Positions 32,921 through 41,701 of a stretch of 51,465 bases of DNA are shown here, piece after piece (the first letter of the stretch is position 1; every line of letters starts with the position of its first letter). A program made the translations under genes and the position numbers. The stretch is from Rhodospirillales bacterium (GTDB lineage Bacteria; Pseudomonadota; Alphaproteobacteria; Micavibrionales; Micavibrionaceae), in NCBI GenBank assembly GCA_020638395.1, contig JACKIP010000011.1, forward strand, positions 1 to 51,465, read 5' to 3'. The notes under the pieces are model-generated. The model did not search any database, had not been told where the DNA came from, and was given only the letters and a program-made list of their open reading frames with translations.

Positions 32921-33772
32921 TTAGCTCTTCATCAATAAAGACAGAATCCGGGCCAGCGTTTCTTTCTGTTCAGAGCGCGGAACCACCATATCGACCATTC
33001 CATGTGCCAGCAGATATTCCGCCGTCTGGAAGCCATCCGGCAAATCTTCCCGCACGGTTTCTTTAATCACGCGGGGACCGGCAAATCCGATCATGGCTCC
33101 CGGCTCGGCAATATGGACATCCCCCACCATTGCAAAAGAGGCGGAAACCCCCCCCGTGGTCGGATTAGTCAGCAGAACCAGATAAGGCAGCCGGGCTTCT
33201 TTTACCATATCCACCGCGATAATCGAGCGCGGCATCTGCATCAGGGAAATCATCCCTTCCTGCATCCGCGCGCCTCCGGAAGACGGGATTGCGATCATTG
33301 CGGCTTTTTCCTTCACTGCGGTTTCTGCCGCCGTGACCAGCCCTTCTCCGACCGCCGCGCCCATAGAACCGCCCATAAACGCAAAATCAAAAATGGCAAT
33401 AACGGCTTTTTGTCCGCCAATCGTCCCTTTTGCCACAATAATGGCATCCTGCCGCCCGGTTTTCGTGCGAGCTTCTTTCAGGCGGGTGGCATAGGGCTTT
33501 TTATCCTTAAAGCGCAGAGGATCTTCGGTCACCTTCGCAACGGCGACTTCTTCATAATTTCCATTATCAAAATACGCCGCCAGCCGGTCAAATGCCGGCC
33601 AGTTCAGGTGATGGCCACAGTGAGAGCACACATTATTCTGCTCTTTGAAATCGGTGTGAAACAACATGCCATCGCACGCCGTGCACTTAATCCACAGATT
33701 ATCCGGAACATCCTTGGGTTGACCGACAAATGAATTGATACGCGGACGAATAAAATTGGTAAGCCAGTTCAT
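32921..33772 (-). CDS. accD: Acetyl-CoA carboxylase carboxyltransferase subunit beta
   Basis: Beta subunit of the carboxyltransferase that, with AccA, moves the carboxyl group from biotin to acetyl-CoA, giving malonyl-CoA for fatty acid synthesis. The N-terminal four-cysteine zinc ribbon is visible (KCTACDGML with VCSHCGHHLNW, residues about 29-56). The crotonase-like carboxyltransferase core has FAFMGGSMGAAVGEGLVTAAE near 130 and PSSGGARMQEGMISLMQM near 162, then NPTTGGVSASFAMVGD near 203. At 283 aa it is complete. It is the first gene of accD-folC; trpA, often upstream in alphaproteobacteria, is absent here. Confidence 0.97.
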   Translation of the reverse strand: MNWLTNFIRPRINSFVGQPKDVPDNLWIKCTACDGMLFHTDFKEQNNVCSHCGHHLNWPAFDRLAAYFDNGNYEEVAVAKVTEDPLRFKDKKPYATRLKEARTKTGRQDAIIVAKGTIGGQKAVIAIFDFAFMGGSMGAAVGEGLVTAAETAVKEKAAMIAIPSSGGARMQEGMISLMQMPRSIIAVDMVKEARLPYLVLLTNPTTGGVSASFAMVGDVHIAEPGAMIGFAGPRVIKETVREDLPDGFQTAEYLLAHGMVDMVVPRSEQKETLARILSLLMKS

Positions 33773-33832
33773 GCGCTTGTTTTAGCAGGAAGAGAGTCAA
33801 AAGGGAAGAGGCTTCGGTGTTTATTACAGAAA

Positions 33833-33854
33833 ATCCCCCGCGAAAGCGGGGGAT
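33833..33854 (-). terminator. Intrinsic terminator after gcrA
   Basis: ATCCCCCGC and GCGGGGGAT form a perfect nine-base-pair stem with a four-base loop, followed on the minus strand by TTTTC. It lies ten bases past the gcrA stop and separates gcrA from accD. Confidence 0.85.
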
Positions 33855-33863
33855 AAAAAGGAT

Positions 33864-34409
33864 TTAACCAGCGTTTTTCAGATTTTCAAAAATTTCTTCA
33901 TCCGCCTTTTTTCTGGCACCGGAATCATCCGCGACTTCCAGATTTATGAATTTTTTGCGGGTTGCAACCTGATACGCAACCTGTGCATGCGCCGCACAGT
34001 AGGGAACTCCCGGCATGGCCTGACATCCGCAGAAGGAAAAATCTTCATCCCGTGGATCTCCGAGAGGCCAGCGGCACTGACGATCTTTTAAGTCCGTCAA
34101 TTTAATATGTTTGACCGGAATATCCGCTGATGGTTCGATCAGTTGCTTTTTAGGCCGTCCGCGGCGGGCAGGCTGGATATTGGAGTTCGACGGCTCCTGC
34201 AATCTTGTTACAGGTTTACCGGCCTCAACGCTCCCGGCAACGCCCTGCGCCTGAATGGGAGAGGCACGTCCGGATAATTTCAACCGGTGCGCCTTGCCAA
34301 TTACGGCATTCCGACTAACATCTCCGATAATTTTTGCAATTTCCGAGGCGGTTTTTCCTTCGCCCCATAGTTTTTCAAGTAGCGCAACGCGCTCTTCAGT
34401 CCAGCTCAT
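33864..34409 (-). CDS. gcrA: Cell-cycle regulator GcrA
   Basis: Alphaproteobacterial regulator that binds the sigma-70 housekeeping polymerase and, in Caulobacter, activates promoters carrying CcrM-methylated GANTC sites. The diagnostic N-terminus is MSWTEERVALLEKLWGEGKT, followed by the helix-turn-helix ASEIAKIIGDVSRNAVIGKA and HRLKLSGR (residues 1-48). A long basic linker is followed by the conserved C-terminal sigma-binding part with CRWPLGDPRDEDFSFCGC and GVPYCAAHAQVAYQ (near 112-150). The 181 aa length fits the family. It is transcribed alone, with its own terminator, and its upstream region carries a DnaA box and three GANTC sites. Confidence 0.96.
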   Translation of the reverse strand: MSWTEERVALLEKLWGEGKTASEIAKIIGDVSRNAVIGKAHRLKLSGRASPIQAQGVAGSVEAGKPVTRLQEPSNSNIQPARRGRPKKQLIEPSADIPVKHIKLTDLKDRQCRWPLGDPRDEDFSFCGCQAMPGVPYCAAHAQVAYQVATRKKFINLEVADDSGARKKADEEIFENLKNAG

Positions 34410-34448
34410 AGAAAACCCCTTAAAATGTACGCAACCTTACCCGAATTA

Positions 34449-34586
34449 GCTATAACTAGCTGATTCAAATAAACAATTTGCAGTGCCTATAAGAAGACTG
34501 TAACAGGAGGACGAATCATTCGTCGAGAGACAGAACAGAAAAAGACGACGTTATCCACATTTTTTCGCAAGCGTCCAAAGTGATTC
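34449..34586 (-). promoter_or_regulatory. gcrA upstream region with DnaA box and GANTC sites
   Basis: A perfect DnaA box TTATCCACA lies at 34551-34559. GANTC methylation sites lie at 34462-34466, 34513-34517 and 34582-34586. A weak promoter candidate on the minus strand is TTGTTT (34471-34476) and TATAGC (34449-34454), spaced 16 bases, with the first GANTC site inside the spacer. DnaA and CcrM control of gcrA is known in Caulobacter; here it is inferred. Confidence 0.45.
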
Positions 34587-34614
34587 GTTTTTTGACAAGT
34601 TACACTTGGGATAA

Positions 34615-35508
34615 TCAGGTTTCCAGTCCCCAGACCGTAAAACGCTCCGGATCGTCCATCCAGTTTTCTTTTACTTTGATGAAAATTTTCAGATGGACGC
34701 GCCGTTCCAGCAGATCTTCCAGCTCCTTGCGAGCGGTGATGCTGATCCGCTTCAGAGTTTCCCCGCCCTTGCCAAGGATAATGCCTTTGTGACCATCGCG
34801 GGCCACATAAATCACCTGCGAAATCTTTGCATCTCCGTTTTCAAAATTTTCCCAGTCTTCAGTTTCGACCGTTAAATGGTAAGGCAATTCCTGATGCAGA
34901 TTGCGAAACAGATGCTCGCGGGTGATTTCCGCCGCCAGCAGGCGGTTCGGCAAGTCGCTGAGCTGATCTGCGGGGAAAAACCACGGGCTGTCCTCGGCGC
35001 GGTTCTTCAGATAGGAGACCAGATCTTTGACCCCCTGCCCTTTTTCCGCAGAAATCATAAAGGTGGCCGCAAAATGGTAGCGATCGTTCAGCTCTTTGCT
35101 CAGCGCCAGAAGATCTTTTGTATCAATGCGATCAATTTTGTTCAGGATCAAAATCATGCGGTCCTGCCCTTCATCCGGCAGATATTTGCGGATTTTATCC
35201 CATTGCAGAAGCGGGCGGGCGCTCACATCCATAATGACGCACATCAGATCCGCATCCTTGATACCTTCCGTTGCGGCATGCACAATGGCCTTTTCCAGTT
35301 TTTTCTTCGGGTCAAACAGGCCGGGCGTGTCGGTAAAGACAAGTTGTGTGTCGCCTTCGGTCAGGATACCGCGAATACGGCTGCGGGTCGTCTGCACCTT
35401 GGGGGAAACAATTGAAACCTTTTCTCCGAGAATCGTATTCAAAAGGGTCGATTTTCCGGCATTTGGCGGGCCAATCAGGGTAATAAGAGCGGATTTTTGT
35501 TCATTCAT
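34615..35508 (-). CDS. era: GTPase Era
   Basis: Essential GTPase for 30S subunit maturation that binds the 3' end of 16S rRNA. The GTPase domain has G1 GPPNAGKSTLLN near 14-25, the switch region with TTRSRIRGILTEG, G3 DTPGLFDPKKK near 60, G4 LNKIDRI near 121 and G5 MISAEKGQGV near 151. The C-terminal type-2 KH domain is clear (GHKGIILGKGGETLKRISITARKELE near 236-261). The 297 aa length is standard. In many alphaproteobacteria era follows lepB and rnc; neither is present here, and the nucleosidase gene lies just upstream. Confidence 0.97.
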   Translation of the reverse strand: MNEQKSALITLIGPPNAGKSTLLNTILGEKVSIVSPKVQTTRSRIRGILTEGDTQLVFTDTPGLFDPKKKLEKAIVHAATEGIKDADLMCVIMDVSARPLLQWDKIRKYLPDEGQDRMILILNKIDRIDTKDLLALSKELNDRYHFAATFMISAEKGQGVKDLVSYLKNRAEDSPWFFPADQLSDLPNRLLAAEITREHLFRNLHQELPYHLTVETEDWENFENGDAKISQVIYVARDGHKGIILGKGGETLKRISITARKELEDLLERRVHLKIFIKVKENWMDDPERFTVWGLET

Positions 35509-35532
35509 GCCGGATATGTAGCACGAAATCCG

Positions 35533-36153
35533 TCAGGAAACACCCTTTGTTTTACAAAACACCTGCGGACCTTTGCGGTCAAATGATTCCAACCCCGCCC
35601 GCAGAGCTTTTGCCCCTTGTTCCAGCGCGTCTTCCCACGCCAGATGCGCGGTATCGTCAGCACCATCGGAAATATACTTTATACAGAGAAACGGGATTTT
35701 CTCCCGGTGGCAGATCATGGCCAGCGCATAGGCTTCCATATCAACCACATCATACGCCCCGCCCTGATGAGCCGTGTCAAAATGATCGCCGGTTCCGCAG
35801 ATTCCCTGCGGCAGATCCAGAATTGGCCCCGCGGCCTCCAGAATGACCGGCATGTCACTGAACGGTGTTTTATACAGATCTACCCCCAATGGTGTGACAT
35901 CCATATCGCGCTGGATAAATTTTGAGCACTGTACAATATTTCCGGGAGGAAAAACCGCGCTGCCCGCCGTCCCCAGATTGATCAGCAGGGACGGTCTGGG
36001 ATGTGTTGCCAGATAATGCATCAGGCCATAAGCCGCATTGACCTTGCCAACACCGGTATATAGACAGGAATAGTCGTTAAATTGACCGCAACTTTCTTCC
36101 TTCAGCGCAAAGACCAGCAAAGGATCGGTGTCAGGATCAAGATCAGCTGTCAT
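35533..36153 (-). CDS. MTA/SAH nucleosidase-like protein
   Basis: Member of the nucleoside phosphorylase/nucleosidase (PNP/UDP) superfamily, about 206 aa from the start MTADLDP at 36153, which overlaps apt by 11 bases; a longer start at 36198 is less likely. Family motifs are the N-terminal FALKEES and TGVGKVNAAYG, the core LLINLGTAGSAVFPPGNIV, the catalytic region VVDMEAYALAMICH and KYISDGADD with the conserved Asp. Related enzymes release adenine from methylthioadenosine or S-adenosylhomocysteine. Its placement directly after adenine phosphoribosyltransferase makes adenine salvage a good guess: one enzyme frees adenine and the other recaptures it as AMP. The exact substrate is not shown by sequence. 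Confidence 0.82.
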   Translation of the reverse strand: MTADLDPDTDPLLVFALKEESCGQFNDYSCLYTGVGKVNAAYGLMHYLATHPRPSLLINLGTAGSAVFPPGNIVQCSKFIQRDMDVTPLGVDLYKTPFSDMPVILEAAGPILDLPQGICGTGDHFDTAHQGGAYDVVDMEAYALAMICHREKIPFLCIKYISDGADDTAHLAWEDALEQGAKALRAGLESFDRKGPQVFCKTKGVS

Positions 36154-36658
36154 AGGAGATGACCGCTCTTGTTGTAAGCCCCTTCCATGAAAAATCATTC
36201 AGGAAGGCCAGATTAATCAGAACCGCGAAGCCTTTGACGGTATAGCCGGCTTCATCGCAGAGGTCCGCCGCCGCCCGCAGTGTTCCCCCGGTCGCCAGAA
36301 CGTCATCCACGATGATGATATTGCCGTGTCCGGGTTTCATTTGCAGGGTTGCCTGCCCATACTCCAGATCATAGCTTTTTTCCTTGAAGGGCGGGGGCAG
36401 TTTCCCGCCTTTGCGCGGCATGATAAAATTTTTCCCCAGTCGCGCCGCCAGTGCGGAGGCAAAAATAAATCCGCGGGAATCAACCCCGGCAAAGCTGTCA
36501 ATTTCCGCCAGCTCCTCTTTGGAGAACAGCGCCGCCAGCGCATCCACCGTTTCCGGAAAGCGGGTCGCCAGCAAGGGAGAAATATCACGGAACAGAATGC
36601 CCGGCTTCGGAAAGTCGGGAACATCCTCAATATATTGGGCAAGAGCGTGGTGGGACAT
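36143..36658 (-). CDS. apt: Adenine phosphoribosyltransferase
   Basis: Purine salvage enzyme converting adenine and PRPP to AMP and pyrophosphate. At 171 aa it has the family N-terminus (IEDVPDFPKPGILFRDISPLL), FAGVDSRGFIFASALAARLG near 57-76, the PRKGGKLPPPF loop near 81-91 and the PRPP-binding motif IIIVDDVLATGGTLRAAADL near 114-133. It overlaps the nucleosidase gene by 11 bases, giving a two-gene adenine salvage unit. ctaD ends just 11 bases upstream of the apt start, so apt may be read from the cytochrome oxidase transcript. Confidence 0.97.
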   Translation of the reverse strand: MSHHALAQYIEDVPDFPKPGILFRDISPLLATRFPETVDALAALFSKEELAEIDSFAGVDSRGFIFASALAARLGKNFIMPRKGGKLPPPFKEKSYDLEYGQATLQMKPGHGNIIIVDDVLATGGTLRAAADLCDEAGYTVKGFAVLINLAFLNDFSWKGLTTRAVISYDS

Positions 36659-36669
36659 GGCTACGTCTT

Positions 36670-38298
36670 TTATTTGACAATCGGCTGCTTGTCAAACTGG
36701 TGGAACGGCGGCGGGGAAGGCAGCGTCCATTCCAGAGTCATGACCTGCGGCTCAACATTCCAGTAATTACCGCCGACCTTACGGCCAAAAAGCAGGGTGT
36801 AGGCCACGACGAAGATAAAGAAGACGGTCGCCGCTCCGGTCATATAAGCGCCATAAGACGATACCATGTTCCAGCCGGCAAATTCATCCGGATAGTCAAT
36901 ATAGCGCCGCGGCATCCCTTGCAGACCGAGGAAGTGCTGCGGGAAGAAGATCAGATTGACCCCGATGAAGGTCATCCAGAAATGAACCTGTCCCATCCAT
37001 TCCGGATACTGGCGTCCGGACATTTTCCCGATCCAGTAATAGAACCCAGCAAACAGAGCAAACACAGCACCCAGCGACAACACATAGTGGAAGTGCGCCA
37101 CCACGTAATAGGTATCATGCAGCGCCAGATCCATCCCGCCATTGGCCAGAACCACTCCGGTGACACCGCCGACGGTAAACAGGAAGATAAAGCCGATCGC
37201 CCAGAGCATAGGTGTGGCAAAGCGAATTGACCCGCCCCACATCGTTGCAATCCAGGAAAAAATCTTGATCCCGGTTGGAACGGCAATAATCAGGGTCGCC
37301 GCGGTGAAATAGGCCCGCGCATTCACGTTAATCCCGGTGGTGTACATGTGGTGCGCCCAGACGACGAATCCAACGAATCCGATAGCAACCATCGCGTAGG
37401 CCATCCCCAGATAGCCAAAGATCGGTTTCCGAGAGAAGGTCGCAACAATGTGAGAGACGATACCGAATGCCGGTAAAATCATGATGTACACTTCCGGGTG
37501 ACCAAAAAACCAGAATAAGTGCTGGAACAAAATCGGGTCGCCGCCGCCTTCGGGATGGAAGAAATCCGTTCCGAAATTACGGTCGGTCAGCAGCATGGTA
37601 ATCGCGCCGCCAAGCACAGGGACAGACAGAACCAGCAGAAACGCCGTTACCAGCATCGCCCAAACAAACAGGGGCATTTTGTGCAGGGTCATCCCCGGTG
37701 CGCGCATGTTGAAAATGGTCGCGATAAAGTTTGCCGCCCCAAGGATAGAGCTGGCTCCGGCCAGGTGCAGCGCAAAAATCGCCATATCCACAGACATTCC
37801 GGGATGTCCCAACGTGCTGGAGAGCGGCGGATAAATCGTCCAGCCGGTTCCGGCACCCGCCCCGACGAACGCAGAGGCCAGAAGCAGAAAGAATGCCGGC
37901 ACAATCAGCCAGAAAGAAATATTGTTCAAACGCGGAAACGCCATATCCGGCGCACCGATCATCAGCGGAATAAACCAGTTGCCAAATCCGCCGATCAGCC
38001 CCGGCATCACGACGAAAAACACCATAATCAGGCCGTGCGCCGTAATAAACACGTTCCACATCTGCCCATCCGGGTTGCCGTCCGCATCCAGCAGATATTG
38101 AACGCCCGGCTGCTCCAGCTCGAGACGCATCATCATCGAGAACGCCCCGCCAATCAGTCCCGCAAGAATGGAAAAGATGATATAGAGCGTCCCGATATCT
38201 TTATGGTTGGTTGAGCAGAACCAGCGGACAAAAAATCCGGGTTTGTGATCGTGGTGATCGTGCCCATGATCCGGTGCGGTAGCGGTGACGTCTGACAT
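36670..38298 (-). CDS. ctaD: Cytochrome c oxidase subunit I
   Basis: Catalytic subunit of an aa3-type terminal oxidase, with about twelve transmembrane helices and 542 aa. Heme and copper ligands are visible: the low-spin heme His in NVFITAHGLIMVFF near 110, the CuB His and cross-linked Tyr in FWFFGHPEVYIMIL near 265, the HH pair in VWAHHMYTTG near 314 and the heme a3/a His pair in YVVAHFHYVLSLG near 402. The N-terminus has a His/Asp-rich stretch (HGHDHHDHKPG) before the first helix. It follows ctaC by 36 bases. The heme-handling genes ctaB and ctaG and subunit III, often adjacent, are not in this window. Confidence 0.97.
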   Translation of the reverse strand: MSDVTATAPDHGHDHHDHKPGFFVRWFCSTNHKDIGTLYIIFSILAGLIGGAFSMMMRLELEQPGVQYLLDADGNPDGQMWNVFITAHGLIMVFFVVMPGLIGGFGNWFIPLMIGAPDMAFPRLNNISFWLIVPAFFLLLASAFVGAGAGTGWTIYPPLSSTLGHPGMSVDMAIFALHLAGASSILGAANFIATIFNMRAPGMTLHKMPLFVWAMLVTAFLLVLSVPVLGGAITMLLTDRNFGTDFFHPEGGGDPILFQHLFWFFGHPEVYIMILPAFGIVSHIVATFSRKPIFGYLGMAYAMVAIGFVGFVVWAHHMYTTGINVNARAYFTAATLIIAVPTGIKIFSWIATMWGGSIRFATPMLWAIGFIFLFTVGGVTGVVLANGGMDLALHDTYYVVAHFHYVLSLGAVFALFAGFYYWIGKMSGRQYPEWMGQVHFWMTFIGVNLIFFPQHFLGLQGMPRRYIDYPDEFAGWNMVSSYGAYMTGAATVFFIFVVAYTLLFGRKVGGNYWNVEPQVMTLEWTLPSPPPFHQFDKQPIVK

Positions 38299-38334
38299 TT
38301 TCTTTTTTTCCTTTTTTTCTATCGAAGCGCCTGA

Positions 38335-39150
38335 TTACGGTGCTGTTTTCAAGAATTCATAACTTTTTTCCAGATCGGTTTTGGCCAGCGCCGCCCATTG
38401 CTGGAAGACCTCCTTGGGCACGGCATGGACTTCAATCGGCATGTAGGCATGCCCTTTTCCGCACAGCTCCGAACACTGCCCGTAATAAGTTCCGGGCTTG
38501 GTAATACGTACCCAGCTCTGATTAAGACGCCCCGGCACCGCATCGGTTTTAATTCCGAAGGGCGGCATCGCAAAGCTGTGCAGGACATCCGCCGCCGTGA
38601 TGATAATTTCAATATCCGTATCAACAGGCAAGACCACAACATTATCTGTGGAGAGCAGGCGCTTTTGTCCTTGAGCCGCATCAATATCTTTATCGGCGAC
38701 CATATAGGAAGAAAACTCGTCAATTTCCTGATCCGGATACGCATATCCCCAGTACCATTGATATCCGGTCACTTTTAAGGTCATTTCCGGCGTGATGGCG
38801 CCCCGGTCTGTATAATAGAGCAGCTCGAATGACCGAATGGAAATCACGATCAGAATCACCACCGGAATAACCGTCCAGGCAATTTCCAGCGGGACGTTAT
38901 GCGTGGTTTTGGAGGGAGACGGATTGGCGCGGCGGTTAAAGCGCAAGACGACGATAATCAAAAGAGCCAGCACAAAAAGTGTAATGGCGGCAATGATCGG
39001 TAATAACAGGTCGTTATGAAACGCATGCATCCGTTCATGCACCGGGGAGGCTGACTCCTGCATTCCAAGAGACCAGTTCACAGGTCCATTGGCATAGGCA
39101 ACAGACGCCGTGGTCATAAGAGTAATAAAAGAAAGAATAATTTTTTGCAT
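38335..39150 (-). CDS. ctaC: Cytochrome c oxidase subunit II
   Basis: Subunit II carries the binuclear CuA centre that takes electrons from cytochrome c. It has a signal peptide (MQKIILSFITLMTTASVAYA), two transmembrane hairpin helices (about 48-72 and 92-112) and a periplasmic cupredoxin domain. CuA ligands are the His in DVLHSFAMPPFG and the motif CSELCGKGHAYM with two Cys, His and Met. The aromatic electron-entry patch GYQWYWGYAYPDQ is near 130. At 271 aa it is normal. It is the first gene of ctaC-ctaD and is divergent from lptF across 170 bases. Confidence 0.96.
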   Translation of the reverse strand: MQKIILSFITLMTTASVAYANGPVNWSLGMQESASPVHERMHAFHNDLLLPIIAAITLFVLALLIIVVLRFNRRANPSPSKTTHNVPLEIAWTVIPVVILIVISIRSFELLYYTDRGAITPEMTLKVTGYQWYWGYAYPDQEIDEFSSYMVADKDIDAAQGQKRLLSTDNVVVLPVDTDIEIIITAADVLHSFAMPPFGIKTDAVPGRLNQSWVRITKPGTYYGQCSELCGKGHAYMPIEVHAVPKEVFQQWAALAKTDLEKSYEFLKTAP

Positions 39151-39320
39151 GATGATCGCTTTTCAGACTATCGGAGTCATAAGCTTATAAAATAATTCCC
39201 AAAAAGAAAAGGGGGATAAATAATTGTTTTGAAATTCCTTGTCACTCCCCGGCCCCGTTCAGGCAATCTGTCGAACAAGCCTGTTGCTCAAACCTTTCGG
39301 GGGGATTATATGTTAACGGT

Positions 39321-40454
39321 ATGTTTGGAACGCTCAGCAGCTATATCTTGCGGAATTTATTAACGACACTGACGCTGGTCAGTATCGTGCTGGCGACCAT
39401 TATCTTTTTGACCCAGTCGATGAAATTTCTGGAGCTGGTTTTAAGCTCCGGAGCCGCCAGCAGTACGTTCTGGCTGTTAACCTTGCTGGTGCTCCCGCGT
39501 TTTCTGGAAGTTATTCTGCCGATCTCTATGGCGGTCTCCGTTATTTTTATCTATGTCCGTATGATGAGCGATAACGAACTTGCCGTCCTCCGCAGTAACG
39601 GGCTATCTCCGTTGCGACTGGCGACCCCTCCGCTGATTTTGGCAACCTTTCTGGTGGTTCTGCTCTGGCTGATGACTCTGTGGCTGACGCCGGAGAGCAT
39701 GCGCAAGGTTGAATTCATGCAAACCAAACTCAAGAGCGAATTTTCTACCGTTCTGTTTCAGGAAGGTGTTTTTAACCGGTTTGGCAATGATATTACGGTG
39801 TTCATCCGGGACCGCGGACCGGACGGGGAGCTGCGCGGACTGATTGTTCATGACAAACGCGACCGCAATCCTCATCCCGTTACGATTACGGCGCGCAGCG
39901 GCAAGGTCACAACCACCGCAGACGGGAAAACCCAGATCACGGTTTTTGACGGATCGCGGCAGGATTTCGACCCCAAGACCCAGATTCTCAATCGTCTGGA
40001 TTTTGAGCGCTATAAAATTGACCTGCCCGGCAGCGCAGCCATTACGGATAAGTGGCGGGATGCCTATGAGCGAACCACTCCGGAATTACTATCTCCGAAT
40101 CTGGAAGACTCGCGGGACGCAGACAACCTGTCGCAATTCCGGATCGAGCTGCACCGCCGGATTCTCAGCCCGCTTTTAACCTTTACGTTCCTGTTTACGG
40201 TGCTGCCTGTCTTACTGCTGGGAACCTATGGCCGACAGGGGAGTTTTAAGCGGGTTATGGGGGCTTCCCTTGCGGTTTTGTTGCTACAGGCTTTATATCT
40301 GACCGGATTGAATATAACGAAAAAACATGAAATGGCGGGATTGTTGAGTATGTACATCCTGATCTTTGCCCCCATCCTTGCCGGGACCCTTCTCATGAGC
40401 CGGCACGGGGAGGCGCTACGCAGCTTTATTTTCTACCGGAGGGCCGCCGTATGA
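39321..40454 (+). CDS. lptF: LPS export permease LptF
   Basis: Inner-membrane component of the LptB2FG transporter that extracts lipopolysaccharide and feeds it to the periplasmic bridge. It belongs to the YjgP/YjgQ family: three N-terminal transmembrane segments (YILRNLLTTLTLVSIVLATI; LLTLLVLPRFLEVILPISMA; LILATFLVVLLWLMTLWLTP), a central periplasmic beta-jellyroll (about 130-270) and three C-terminal segments (LLTFTFLFTVLPVLLLGTYG onward). The 377 aa length is typical. Its stop overlaps the lptG start by four bases. A leaderless start is possible because a promoter-like TTGCTC-17-TATATG ends only a few bases before the ATG. Confidence 0.93.
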   Translation: MFGTLSSYILRNLLTTLTLVSIVLATIIFLTQSMKFLELVLSSGAASSTFWLLTLLVLPRFLEVILPISMAVSVIFIYVRMMSDNELAVLRSNGLSPLRLATPPLILATFLVVLLWLMTLWLTPESMRKVEFMQTKLKSEFSTVLFQEGVFNRFGNDITVFIRDRGPDGELRGLIVHDKRDRNPHPVTITARSGKVTTTADGKTQITVFDGSRQDFDPKTQILNRLDFERYKIDLPGSAAITDKWRDAYERTTPELLSPNLEDSRDADNLSQFRIELHRRILSPLLTFTFLFTVLPVLLLGTYGRQGSFKRVMGASLAVLLLQALYLTGLNITKKHEMAGLLSMYILIFAPILAGTLLMSRHGEALRSFIFYRRAAV

Positions 40455-41551
40455 AGCCGTTTCCCCCGACTTTGTCCCGCTATCTGGCCGGACGCTATCT
40501 GATGACATTTGTATATCTGCTGGCAGCGCTGCTGGCCCTGATCTATCTGCTGGATCTGGTGGAATTGCTGCGGCGCGCCGGAAAGCAGGAAAATGTGCCA
40601 CTTGGCGTGGTTCTGGAAATGGGACTGTTCAAACTTCCCGAAGTCGGGCAGGTTGTGCTGCCCTTTGCGATTTTGTTCAGCAGCATGTTTACGTTCTGGG
40701 CGCTTACAAAGCGCTATGAGCTTGCAGTCATCCGCGCCGCCGGCCTGTCGGTCTGGCAGTTCCTGCTGCCTATTGTGGCGGTCGGCTTTTTGTGCGGCGT
40801 CCTGCATGTCACCGCGATCAATCCTCTGAGCGCCTTTATGATCGGCAAGTTTGAACAGTACGAAACCCGCTATCTGGGGCGGCAGAAAAATCTGGTTTCC
40901 GTTTTCAAGGATGGATTCTGGATTCGCGAACGGGAAACCCGCGCCGGGGAGGTTATTCTGAATGCGGAAAAAATCAATCCGGAGACCTGGGAATTTCAGA
41001 ATGTCATGGGGCTGGCCTTTGATGAAAGCGGAACTCTGTCCGGGCGGATGGATGCCGCCAGTGCCCGGCTGGAGCCGGGATACTGGGTCTTTTCCCACGC
41101 CCATATCGCGCAGCCGGGACGGGAGAACAAAACATTCGACACGTATAAACTTCCCACAGATCTGACTCATAAAGACATAGAAGAAAGTTTTGCCAATCCG
41201 GAAACCATCTCTTTCTGGAAGATCCCGGCCTATATCAAAACACTCGAAGCAACCGGGTTCGACAGCACCTCGCTTAAGATCCATTTCCATTATCTGTTGT
41301 CCCTGCCGCTGTTTTTCACCTCGATGATTCTTCTGGCGGCCAGCCTGTCCTTCCGATCTCCCCGCAGCGGTTATACGCTGGTTATGACGGTCACCGGAAT
41401 TGCGCTCGGCATTCTTGTTTTTTTCCTGTCCAGCTATCTGCGGGCACTGGGAGCGTCCGGGCAATTAAGTCCGGAGCTGGCCGCCTGGACCCCGGCCCTC
41501 ATCACAACCCTGTTCGGGCTGACCGCTCTTTTGACGCTGGAAGACGGGTGA
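40451..41551 (+). CDS. lptG: LPS export permease LptG
   Basis: Second permease of LptB2FG, the partner of LptF. It has the same six-helix plan with a central periplasmic domain: YLMTFVYLLAALLALIYLLD near residue 15, VVLPFAILFSSMFTFWALTK near 65, FLLPIVAVGFLCGVLHVTAI near 100, and C-terminal helices LPLFFTSMILLAASLSFR, GIALGILVFFLSSYLRAL and LITTLFGLTALLTL. The 366 aa length is normal. Its ATG lies in the ATGA overlap with lptF, so the two are translated together. lptA/lptB and lptD are not in the window. MlaA/MlaC genes follow, making a cluster for outer-membrane lipid traffic. Confidence 0.93.
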   Translation: MKPFPPTLSRYLAGRYLMTFVYLLAALLALIYLLDLVELLRRAGKQENVPLGVVLEMGLFKLPEVGQVVLPFAILFSSMFTFWALTKRYELAVIRAAGLSVWQFLLPIVAVGFLCGVLHVTAINPLSAFMIGKFEQYETRYLGRQKNLVSVFKDGFWIRERETRAGEVILNAEKINPETWEFQNVMGLAFDESGTLSGRMDAASARLEPGYWVFSHAHIAQPGRENKTFDTYKLPTDLTHKDIEESFANPETISFWKIPAYIKTLEATGFDSTSLKIHFHYLLSLPLFFTSMILLAASLSFRSPRSGYTLVMTVTGIALGILVFFLSSYLRALGASGQLSPELAAWTPALITTLFGLTALLTLEDG

Positions 41552-41701
41552 TGCATATTTGCCATAGATGAAAAGAAAAAAACGCACCCTCTTCCAAAAA
41601 ATTATCTTTCTGGTAAGAAATTCGTGGTTTTATATTAGAATAAAATCGCATCGGTTTTGAGTATCATTCACTCCAATTCTTACGACCAGAGGATCTTCTT
41701 T

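Noticed and set aside
34551..34559. Replication origin suggested by a perfect DnaA box
   Set aside because: Only one strong box is present, with no AT-rich unwinding region or box cluster; regulation of gcrA explains it better.
39284..39312. Promoter TTGCTC-17-TATATG before lptF
   Set aside because: It would leave almost no leader before the ATG; kept only as a remark in the lptF entry.
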